From assembly GCA_035286785.1 (NCBI GenBank), contig DATECS010000151.1, positions 1 to 21,022 of the forward strand: a stretch of DNA of 21,022 nt, written 5' to 3'. Made by a program: the position numbers and the translations under genes. This stretch comes from UBA11386 sp035286785 (GTDB lineage: Bacteria; Planctomycetota; Planctomycetia; Pirellulales; Thermoguttaceae). This document shows, piece by piece, positions 1 to 6,751 of this stretch. How positions within the stretch are numbered: position 1 is the first letter of the stretch; each line of letters opens with the position of its first letter. The notes beneath the pieces are model-generated. The model did not search any database. It was not told the DNA's origin and saw nothing but the letters and a program-made list of their open reading frames with translations.

Positions 1-62
1 CCGCGACCGTAAGGGAGCGGTTGCAGCTCGGTGGGCATTCAACCGCTCCCTCACGGTCGCGG
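1..62. repeat. Palindromic repeat, CCGCGACCGT family (full hairpin)
   Basis: Two 23-base arms at 1-23 and 40-62 are reverse complements of each other with one mismatch, separated by a 16-base loop. The arms begin CCGCGACCGTAAGGGAGCGG. A single arm of the same family recurs at 8961-8983 inside a coding sequence. The hairpin lies about 77 bases beyond the stop of the minus-strand acyl-CoA synthetase gene, so it could also act as a terminator, though no T-run is evident. Read as protein one arm gives PLPHGRGS, so open reading frames starting here are spurious. Confidence 0.85.
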
Positions 63-138
63 CTCTGTTATTTACACGCCTTTCGTCCCTCTGGGCGTGC
101 CAGCCGGCCGTTCCCTAAATCCCCAAATCCCTTCCCTC

Positions 139-2829
139 TCACGCCCCCAACTGCTTGCTCACCATCACGACGTCTTCTTCCTGCTCCTCGTCGATGGTGA
201 ATCCGCGATTGCGGAACGTGCCGATCATCCGGTGGTTGTCCTTCGAGGTTTCGGCGACCACCCGCTTGATGCCCCAGCGTTGGGCCACCTCGACGCAGTA
301 GTCGGTCAACACGCCGCCAAGCCCGTGACCCTGCCACCGGTCGACAATCAGAATGGCGTACTCGGCCGTCTCGTGGTTCATGTCCGACACGAGCCGTCCG
401 ACGCCGATCAATTTCCGTTCGCCGTTCTCCTCGACCTCGGCCACGATGCCGATCTCGCGGTCGTAGTCGATGAAGCAATAGCGCGCGGCCATTTCGTGCG
501 TGGTTTGCTTGAACAAGTAGCTGAACCGGAACCGGATCGACTCCATCGAGCAGCCCGCCAACAGGTCGTGCCACATCGGTTCATCCTCGGGCTTGATGGG
601 CCGCAGAATGACGTCCTCGCCCGTCTTGAGCTTCCGCTGGGTGACGAATTCCTCGGGATAAGGCCGAATCGCCAGATGGGCGTACGGCCTCGGCGAGTGG
701 ACCACCAGATCGCGGTCGACCACCACCCGCGCGTCCAGCGCCACCGCGTCCTTCTCGGTCACCAACAACGGATTGACGTCCAATTCCTTGATCTCGGGAT
801 AGTCGGCCACGAGATACGAAAACCGCATGAGGATTTCGATCAGCCGGTTGATGTCCGCGCCCGGCTTGCCGCGGTAACCTTGCAGCAGCGGCCAGGACTT
901 GAGCGATTCGAGCATCCGCCGCGCCAGCGATTCGTTCAGCGGCGGCATCGCCAACGCGCGATCGCGGAACACCTCGGCCGCGATCCCGCCCATTCCGACC
1001 ATAATCACCGATCCGAAGATCGGATCCTTTTTCGTCCCGATGATCAACTCGAAGGCGTTCGGATGGCTCACCATCGGTTGGACCGTCGCGCCCCACACGT
1101 CGGCCGTCGGGCACCGCTCGGCCACGCGAACCATCATCTTCTCATACGCCTTGCGCACCGCCTCCCCGTTGGCCAGGTTCAACGCCACGCCGCCGACGTC
1201 CGTCTTGTGCGTGATGTCGGGCGAGTGGACTTTCAACACCACGGGGAACCCGCACTGCTGGGCCACCTCGACCGCCTCATCGGCCGATCGGGCTAGGTGC
1301 GGCTTGGTGGTCGGAATCTCGTACGCTTCGAGGAACGCCTTCGACATGTTTTCCGAAAGGATCTCGGTCCCCTCGGTCAAAATCGTGTCGAACACGCCGC
1401 GAAGCCGTTGCCGGTCCATCTTGAACCCGAGCGGAATGTCGCGCGGCGTCTCGTGCAGAATCTCGAGATTGCGAGCATAGGAAACGAGGTGCATGAACGC
1501 GCGAATCGCCTTTTCCGGCGTCGTGTAGGTCGGAATGCCCGCCTCGTCCAGCACCTGGACGCCCTCGCGCACCATCAGGCCGCCCATCCACGCCGCCAAC
1601 ACCGGCTTGCGGATTCGCTTGGCCACCTGCGACACGGCCCGGGCGGTTTCCGTCGCGTCGGTCATCGCCTGCGGCGTCAGGATCACGAGCAAAGCGTCGA
1701 CATTTTTGTCCTTCGCCAGGATTTCCAGCGCCTTGGCGAACCGCTCCGGCGGGGCGTCGCCCAGCACGTCGACCGGGTTGTTGTGCGACCAGAACGGCGG
1801 CAGCACCGCGTTGAGCTGGTCGATCGTCTCCGGCAGCAACTGCGCCAGCTTGCCGTCCCGCGCGATCAGGGCGTCGGTCGTCATCACGCCCGGTCCGCCC
1901 GCGTTCGTGACAATCGCCAGCCGCTCGCCCTTCGGCGGTCGTTGGCGAGCGAGCAATTCGGCGCAGTCGAACATGTCATCGACCTCGAAGATGCGCTCGA
2001 TCCCCGCGCGGCGGAAAGCCGCCTCATACACGGCGTCCACGCCGGCCATGGCGCCCGTATGCGACGCGGCGGCCTGCGCCGACTCGGCGAATCGGCCTGA
2101 TTTGAACGCCACGATCGGCTTGGTCCGCGCGAACGCTCGCGCGGCCGACATGAATTCACGGGCCTCGCTGATGGATTCAATGTAAAGGATGATCGACTGC
2201 GTATCGGTCTGGGTGCCGAAGTAGTCGATCAGATCGCCCATGCTCACGTCGAGCATGTTGCCGACCGAGACGAAGTAGGAGAACCCGATCCCCTCCTCCA
2301 TTGCCCAGTCGAGCACCGAGGTGCATAGCGCGCCCGACTGCGAGATGAACCCGATGTGCCCTTCGGACGGCGTGGTGGCCGCGAAGCTGGCGTTCAGATG
2401 GATTGACGGCACGATAATGCCCAGACAGTTCGGGCCGATGATCCGCATGTCCTTGAACCGGCGTTTCTCCTCGATCACGGCCCGCTCGAGTTTTTTGCCC
2501 TCGGGCCCGATTTCGCGGAACCCGGCCGAAATGATGACCATGCCTCGCGTGCCCGCCTCGCCGCAGCAACGAACCAGGCCGGGCACCGTCGGCGCCGGCG
2601 TACAGACCACCGCCAGGTCGGGCGGATGCGGCAGACTCTCAATATCCTTGAACGCCTGGACCCCCTGCACCGACTCCCGCTTCGGATTCACAGGATAGAC
2701 CACGCCTCGGAAGCCCGAGCCGATCAGGTTCTTCAACACGGTATAGCCGACGCTGGTGGGCGTGTCGCTCGCGCCGATCACGGCGACTCGTTTCGGTGCA
2801 AAAATCTTGTCCAGGTTCTCGATACTCAC
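139..2829 (-). CDS. Acyl/acetate-CoA ligase (ADP-forming) fused to GNAT acetyltransferase
   Basis: 896 residues from a GTG start at 2829, chosen because AAGGAG sits six bases upstream and homology begins there (SIENLDKIFAPKRVAVIGAS). Domains in order: CoA-binding Rossmann domain (about 8-135), succinyl-CoA-synthetase-like domain (about 155-460) with SHTGA whose His257 fits the phosphorylated His of ADP-forming acetyl-CoA synthetases, ATP-grasp domain (about 490-710) with SPDITHKTDVGG (His541, the second histidine in that family), and a GNAT domain (about 737-896) with the acetyl-CoA loop QGHGLG at 833-838. The architecture is that of PatZ/Pka-type protein acetyltransferases. E. coli PatZ is reported to lack synthetase activity; here both histidines are present, so genuine acyl-CoA/ATP interconversion is possible. 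Expected cytosolic. Monocistronic as far as visible. The family is certain; the substrate and whether both halves are active are not. Confidence 0.93.
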   Translation of the reverse strand: MSIENLDKIFAPKRVAVIGASDTPTSVGYTVLKNLIGSGFRGVVYPVNPKRESVQGVQAFKDIESLPHPPDLAVVCTPAPTVPGLVRCCGEAGTRGMVIISAGFREIGPEGKKLERAVIEEKRRFKDMRIIGPNCLGIIVPSIHLNASFAATTPSEGHIGFISQSGALCTSVLDWAMEEGIGFSYFVSVGNMLDVSMGDLIDYFGTQTDTQSIILYIESISEAREFMSAARAFARTKPIVAFKSGRFAESAQAAASHTGAMAGVDAVYEAAFRRAGIERIFEVDDMFDCAELLARQRPPKGERLAIVTNAGGPGVMTTDALIARDGKLAQLLPETIDQLNAVLPPFWSHNNPVDVLGDAPPERFAKALEILAKDKNVDALLVILTPQAMTDATETARAVSQVAKRIRKPVLAAWMGGLMVREGVQVLDEAGIPTYTTPEKAIRAFMHLVSYARNLEILHETPRDIPLGFKMDRQRLRGVFDTILTEGTEILSENMSKAFLEAYEIPTTKPHLARSADEAVEVAQQCGFPVVLKVHSPDITHKTDVGGVALNLANGEAVRKAYEKMMVRVAERCPTADVWGATVQPMVSHPNAFELIIGTKKDPIFGSVIMVGMGGIAAEVFRDRALAMPPLNESLARRMLESLKSWPLLQGYRGKPGADINRLIEILMRFSYLVADYPEIKELDVNPLLVTEKDAVALDARVVVDRDLVVHSPRPYAHLAIRPYPEEFVTQRKLKTGEDVILRPIKPEDEPMWHDLLAGCSMESIRFRFSYLFKQTTHEMAARYCFIDYDREIGIVAEVEENGERKLIGVGRLVSDMNHETAEYAILIVDRWQGHGLGGVLTDYCVEVAQRWGIKRVVAETSKDNHRMIGTFRNRGFTIDEEQEEDVVMVSKQLGA

Positions 2830-2974
2830 GGCAAACTCCTTGGGACCACGGCGACCGTCGGTGCGCTGGAATGCGGGTGGCTGGCCGCCGCCCACCGCTT
2901 CGGAAGGACCATCGGGGAGTAGGTCACGGTGGGCTCCGCCTACCCCCGGGGAAAACACAACCAGGGAATCTCTC

Positions 2975-3005
2975 AGTATATGATTTCGACCTTCCGAACG
3001 GAAGG
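2975..3005 (-). promoter_or_regulatory. Candidate promoter and overlapping palindrome for the synthetase gene
   Basis: On the minus strand TATACT (2975-2980) lies 17 bases from TTCCGT (2998-3003). The -35 falls inside a perfect 16-base palindrome, CCTTCCGAACGGAAGG (2990-3005), which looks like an operator. It would give a leader of roughly 140 bases. The -10 is good and the -35 weak; regulation by a repressor or activator is inference. Confidence 0.35.
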
Positions 3006-3145
3006 ATGGAAAAATACACAGAAACGCGGGTTTAAGGCACTTCTGACGAATCCGTCATCTTTGACGATCAGGAGGGCTTTCATGCCGCTTCGCCGACCTT
3101 TTTCGCTAGATTTCCAGTCAAAACTCCATCCGACCTGGTAGGCAC

Positions 3146-3175
3146 TTGACAAATCCTAACCCAAACGGTCATACT
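3146..3175 (+). promoter_or_regulatory. Candidate sigma-70-type promoter for the ECF sigma gene
   Basis: A perfect TTGACA (3146-3151) is followed after 18 bases by CATACT (3170-3175), or after 20 bases by TACTAT. It points toward the sigma gene, giving a leader of about 105 bases that contains the 22-bp hairpin. The -35 is convincing; the -10 assignment is uncertain. Confidence 0.45.
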
Positions 3176-3213
3176 ATCCCCCTGGAATAATGGGTAGTGT
3201 CGCCATATCACCC

Positions 3214-3272
3214 GTAGGTCAGGCTGTGCCTGACAGTTGCCGCCGATTTTTGTCAGGCACAGCCTGACCTAC
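3214..3272. repeat. Palindromic repeat, GGTCAGGCTGTGCCTGAC family, perfect hairpin
   Basis: Arms at 3214-3235 and 3251-3272 are perfect 22-base reverse complements around a 15-base loop. It ends 16 bases before the ATG of the sigma gene, which has no recognisable Shine-Dalgarno sequence. A degenerate second copy is at 11467-11542. It is an interspersed element by sequence, but by position it could influence translation of the sigma factor. Confidence 0.88.
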
Positions 3273-3288
3273 AAATCTACCAAGCATT

Positions 3289-3918
3289 ATGTGCGCCGAT
3301 CCGGACCAAGAACTTGTCAAACAGGCCCAATCGGGCGACTATCCCGCCTTCGATTCCCTGGTCCGCAAGTACGAAGGCCGGGTCTACCGTCTGGCCCGGC
3401 GGATCGTCCACCAGCGGCAAGACACCGAGGAAGTCGTTCAGCAGACTTTTCTGAGCGTTCTTCAGCATCTTGAGGGCTTTCGCGGCGAGTCGGAGTTCGC
3501 CACTTGGCTGCTGCGCATCGCCACCAACCACGCCCTCGCCCTGCTGCGCCGTCGGGCGTCGCATCCGACGGTCTCCCTGACCGAGCCGTCGCGCGACGAC
3601 GAAGACGGCCTGCCGCGGCCCGAATACGTCGTCGAGTGGCGTCGCACGCCCGAGCAAATCGCCACCGATCGCGAAGCGCGTCAAAAACTGACCGACGTGC
3701 TCGACGAACTCGATCCGAAGTATTCGATCGTTTTCGTGCTGCGCGACCTCGAGGAATTCTCGATCCAAGAAACGGCCGAAATCCTTCAGCTCACTGAGAA
3801 CAACGTCAAGGTCCGCCTCTCCCGCGCGCGGCTCATGCTCCGCGAACGCCTCACCCGCATGTTCGGCGAAGAACCGGCTCCGCATGAAAAAAGAGTGAGA
3901 CAGGATTTACATGATTGA
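3289..3918 (+). CDS. ECF-family RNA polymerase sigma factor
   Basis: 209 residues. Region 2 spans about residues 20-88 (AFDSLVRKYEGRVYRLARRI, then DTEEVVQQTFLSV and FATWLLRIATNHA), with an acidic linker rich in D, E and R to about 130. Region 4 spans about 135-190, with a helix-turn-helix FSIQETAEILQLTENNVKVR contacting the -35 element. ATG 3289 is used because homology begins just after it, although no good ribosome binding site precedes it. ECF factors redirect RNA polymerase to a small regulon and are usually held by an anti-sigma encoded just downstream; none is here. The last six residues (RQDLHD) are encoded by a short tandem repeat at 3900-3926, so the native C-terminus may have been replaced. 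The nearest anti-sigma-like gene is at 20240-20497. Confidence 0.93.
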   Translation: MCADPDQELVKQAQSGDYPAFDSLVRKYEGRVYRLARRIVHQRQDTEEVVQQTFLSVLQHLEGFRGESEFATWLLRIATNHALALLRRRASHPTVSLTEPSRDDEDGLPRPEYVVEWRRTPEQIATDREARQKLTDVLDELDPKYSIVFVLRDLEEFSIQETAEILQLTENNVKVRLSRARLMLRERLTRMFGEEPAPHEKRVRQDLHD

Positions 3919-3926
3919 CAAGATGA
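3900..3926 (+). repeat. Tandem 9-base repeat at the end of the sigma gene
   Basis: Three degenerate units, ACAGGATTT, ACATGATTG and ACAAGATGA, run across the stop codon of the sigma gene. Read in frame they give the QDLHD-type phrases that recur in unrelated hypothetical proteins, suggesting a spreading non-coding repeat. It supplies the sigma factor's final residues and its stop. Confidence 0.5.
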
Positions 3927-3951
3927 GTAGAGCGCGTCCGGACGCACCAAA

Positions 3952-4130
3952 GTAGGGTGGGGCGACGATCGGCCACATCATGCTCGGCCCAATCGCCTAA
4001 CGCTTCCAGCCGATCGTCGCCCCACCATTCGCTGCCGGTAGGTGTAGCGTCTGGTGGGGCAATGACCGGCCCGAACAAGGACTAAAGCGAGTCCCGCATT
4101 TTTTCCGGGCCGGTCATCGCCCCACCCTAC
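3952..4130. repeat. Composite two-hairpin repeat, GTAGGGTGGGGCGA family (copy 1)
   Basis: The element starts GTAGGGTGGGGCGACGATCG and ends with the reverse complement of its first 11 bases. It holds two hairpins: a left one with stem GTGGGGCGACGATCGG and its complement, and a right one with stem GGTGGGGCAATGACCGGCC nearly complementary to GGCCGGTCATCGCCCCACC. Copy 2 at 9591-9786 aligns along the whole length. It fills the gap between convergent genes (sigma stop at 3918, permease stop at 4146), so a bidirectional terminator role is plausible. Confidence 0.88.
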
Positions 4131-4145
4131 TTGATTTCCCACCCG

Positions 4146-5804
4146 TCACTCATCCCACGGGCTCGTCCGCGTCGGTCCGGGCGGGGCCTTCGCCGCGGCC
4201 ATTTCGGCGTCCTCCTCCGCCACGCGCTCGGGCGCGGCCAGCCGCACGTAGCGCAACTCCCGAACCACCCCCGGCAGGTTCAGCACGAACATCAACAGCG
4301 CCGCCGCCGGCACGAGCGTCATCAGCAACGCCGATTCCGCCGCCGGCAATCCCTTGTCCAATAGATAGGCCGAAGTCCACACCGGATTGATCACCTGCAA
4401 GGCGCTGTAGTCCTGGTTGCGATAGCTCGACATCATCTGAATGATCGCCGGAATGCCCGAAAACGCCAGCACCAACAGACACTGAAACAACAACGCCGTT
4501 AAAATCCCCACCGGCGAAACCTTGCGAATCGCCCGGATCAGCAGCAGCCCCAACCCGAGGAAAAAAGTCCCGTAGCACAGCGCGAAGAACGCAAACCACA
4601 CAGATCGTTCGGGATTGCTTGTATATCGGTTTGATGAAGCGGCCACGATCGGCTGCGCCACGTACCCGACCATCACCATCAGCAGCACGCCGAGCAGTCC
4701 CGCCACCGCGAACATAAACCCCGTACACGGCCCCGGATTGAACCACGTCAAAAACACGCGGCCCAACGTGCTGCGGGGCAACCGCCGGCGCACTCGCAGC
4801 GAAAGATCGGGCGACTCGCCGCTCATCATCGTCCCCATCACCGCCCAATGCAGCACGGCGAAGACGGCGAAAACGCTCAACACTCCCGGCTCGGCCTTGC
4901 TTTCGATCCACGCGAACGCCATCCACGCCGTCCACAAGGCGAACTGCCCGAGCATCACCATGCGCAGCCGGGTCGAGCGATTGTCGGCGGCGAACGTGAT
5001 TTGCGCCGCGGCCGCCTCGAACACCAGCAGAAAATAGCCCACCACGAACGTCACCAGCGCCGCGTTCGTGATCCAGAATTCCTTCTCCCGAAACACTTGT
5101 TCGCCGCCGAACGTCAGCATCGCGAACGGAATCCAGCAGCCCATGTAAAACGCCAACAGCAACCCGATGATCGCCAGGACCGACACGATCACCTGCAAGT
5201 ATTTCTCGGTGGTCAGCGTGCCCAAGAACAGGCAGATCATCGAAAGCCCCATCGAGGCGACGCTGACGTAAAAAACGATCCACGCGATCGATAAAATGGC
5301 AACGCCCTGCAGCATGTAGGTGAACGCCAGGCACGGCGTGACGGCCGAGAGATAAACGATCACCTGTGTCACGGCGCTGCCGAACTTGCCCCAGACGATC
5401 TGTCGCGGCCCCAGCGCCGTGATCGACAACATTTCGTAGGTCCGCTCCTCCTGCTCGGCCGCCAGACTGCGAAACGCGCTGTAAGGAACCACGACCAACA
5501 AAGGAAACGCGAGGATCAGATAATAGCCCACGAACATCGTCGGCCCGTGCGACCCGTAGAAGATCTCCTGGCCGATCATCGCCACGCCCAAGAGCGACCA
5601 TCCCCAAGCGAAACTCAGAAGCAACGTGAGCACGAACTGCCGGCTCTTCAACGCCTGCCGCGTTTCCTTGACCAGAATGGGATTGAGCCGATCGCCCAAC
5701 GCGACCAACAGCCGCTCGAACCGGGCCCAAAATCCCCGGCCCGTCTCGACAGAGGAAGGCGTCGCGTCCGCGTCGATCGTGATGGTTTCGCCGTCGCCGC
5801 TCAC
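4146..5804 (-). CDS. ABC-2-type transporter permease
   Basis: 552 residues from a GTG start overlapping the stop of the upstream ATPase gene (GTGA), which implies translational coupling. After a polar N-terminus of about 40 residues, the motif NPILVKETRQALKSRQF, typical of ABC-2 permeases of this class, precedes the first membrane segment; about 11-12 hydrophobic segments follow. A polar break near the middle (SGESPDLSLRVRRRLPRSTLGRVFL) separates two membrane halves, so it may be a full-length two-half permease. The tail is charged (ERVAEEDAEMAAAKAPPGP). Together with the ATPase it should form an inner-membrane exporter or a machine acting on envelope components. The substrate cannot be told from sequence. 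It is the last gene of a four-gene operon. Confidence 0.88.
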   Translation of the reverse strand: MSGDGETITIDADATPSSVETGRGFWARFERLLVALGDRLNPILVKETRQALKSRQFVLTLLLSFAWGWSLLGVAMIGQEIFYGSHGPTMFVGYYLILAFPLLVVVPYSAFRSLAAEQEERTYEMLSITALGPRQIVWGKFGSAVTQVIVYLSAVTPCLAFTYMLQGVAILSIAWIVFYVSVASMGLSMICLFLGTLTTEKYLQVIVSVLAIIGLLLAFYMGCWIPFAMLTFGGEQVFREKEFWITNAALVTFVVGYFLLVFEAAAAQITFAADNRSTRLRMVMLGQFALWTAWMAFAWIESKAEPGVLSVFAVFAVLHWAVMGTMMSGESPDLSLRVRRRLPRSTLGRVFLTWFNPGPCTGFMFAVAGLLGVLLMVMVGYVAQPIVAASSNRYTSNPERSVWFAFFALCYGTFFLGLGLLLIRAIRKVSPVGILTALLFQCLLVLAFSGIPAIIQMMSSYRNQDYSALQVINPVWTSAYLLDKGLPAAESALLMTLVPAAALLMFVLNLPGVVRELRYVRLAAPERVAEEDAEMAAAKAPPGPTRTSPWDE

Positions 5805-6748
5805 TGCACCAGCCCTTTGGTCACTTGCATGAAAACATCCTCGAGCGATTGCCGCCGCGTGCCGAACGCGACCACGTCGAATCCCGCCTCGACCATCGCG
5901 CGGAGCAAGGCCGCGTCCTGCTTCGGCGTGCTGCGGTGCGAAAATTGCACGCGCCGCCCGTCGACCAGCAGCCCGTCCACCTGTTGACGCTCGGCCAACC
6001 AGCGGCTCAGCCGGGCGGCGTCCTCCAAAACGCGAACCTCCACCAGGTTGCAGGGATCTTCATGCCGCCGTTGGATCTCGTCGACTGTGCCCACCGCCAG
6101 CAGCCGCCCGCGTTCAATAATGCCCACCACGTCGCAAATCTCGGCCAGCTCGGTCAAGATGTGCGAACTGACCAGCACTGTCTTTCCCTCGCCGGCCAGT
6201 TGGCGAATCATCCCGCGCAACTCGATTCGTGCCCGCGGATCAAGCCCCGACGCCGGCTCGTCGAGCACCAGCACGGCCGGATCGTGAATCAGCGCGCGGC
6301 CCAGAGCGAGCCGCTGCTTCATGCCCTTCGACAATCCGGTCGTCGGTTTTTCCGCCAGTTTGTCCAGCCCCGTGAACCCCATCACCCGATTCACCGCCCG
6401 CACGCGCTCCGTCCCCCGCAGCCGATACGCCCGGGCGAAGAAGTCCAAATACTCCTTCACGTTCACGTTCGGATAGGCCACGAGAAAATCGGGCATGAAT
6501 CCCAACCGCCGTCGGACGCGGTCGGGGTCGTTGACCACCGAGAACCCGTCGACCGTCGCGTCGCCCGCCGTGGGCGAGTCGAGCGTGGCCAGAATGCGCA
6601 TGCTGGTGGTTTTGCCCGCCCCATTCGGCCCGATGTACCCAAAAACCTGCCCCGCCGCCACGGCGAACGACACGCCCTCGACCGCCCGGGTCGCGCCGAA
6701 GTAGCGGTGCAAGCATTCCAGTTCGATCATCGGCCGCGAACTAATCAC
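5801..6748 (-). CDS. ABC transporter ATP-binding protein
   Basis: 315 residues from GTG 6748, with GGGGAG about nine bases upstream; ATG 6730 (MIELECLHRYFG) is an equally plausible start by homology. Walker A GPNGAGKTT (40-48), signature LSKGMKQRL (139-147), Walker B VLVLDEP (159-165), D-loop SGLDP (167-171) and switch His196 (SSHIL) are all intact, so it should hydrolyse ATP. At the Q-loop position it reads GFMPD rather than a glutamine, as also happens in the GldA/CcmA-like group of exporters. A C-terminal extension of about 90 residues (from about 225) ends in a SLEDVFMQVT motif typical of this group. It starts three bases after the stop of the large membrane protein gene and overlaps the permease gene, so the three should be co-expressed. 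Confidence 0.93.
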   Translation of the reverse strand: MISSRPMIELECLHRYFGATRAVEGVSFAVAAGQVFGYIGPNGAGKTTSMRILATLDSPTAGDATVDGFSVVNDPDRVRRRLGFMPDFLVAYPNVNVKEYLDFFARAYRLRGTERVRAVNRVMGFTGLDKLAEKPTTGLSKGMKQRLALGRALIHDPAVLVLDEPASGLDPRARIELRGMIRQLAGEGKTVLVSSHILTELAEICDVVGIIERGRLLAVGTVDEIQRRHEDPCNLVEVRVLEDAARLSRWLAERQQVDGLLVDGRRVQFSHRSTPKQDAALLRAMVEAGFDVVAFGTRRQSLEDVFMQVTKGLVQ

Positions 6749-6751
6749 GTT

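Larger units (their letters stand above)
2830..3288. other. Intergenic region between divergent synthetase and sigma genes
   Basis: This 459-base gap separates two divergent genes. It holds a candidate minus-strand promoter with a palindrome, a candidate plus-strand promoter, and a perfect 22-bp hairpin close to the sigma start; these are listed separately. A further imperfect palindrome (GGTGGGCTCCGCCTACC, 2928-2944) lies in the synthetase leader. I see no gene in it; the short open frames consist of leader and repeat sequence. Confidence 0.7.

Noticed and set aside
31..1296. A 421-residue plus-strand frame starting in the left-end repeat
   Set aside because: It begins with the repeat-derived QPLPHGRGSV phrase and runs antisense to the synthetase/acetyltransferase.
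3952..4130. CRISPR-like array from recurring GTGGGGC motifs
   Set aside because: The repeats are inverted stems, not regularly spaced direct repeats, and no cas genes are nearby.
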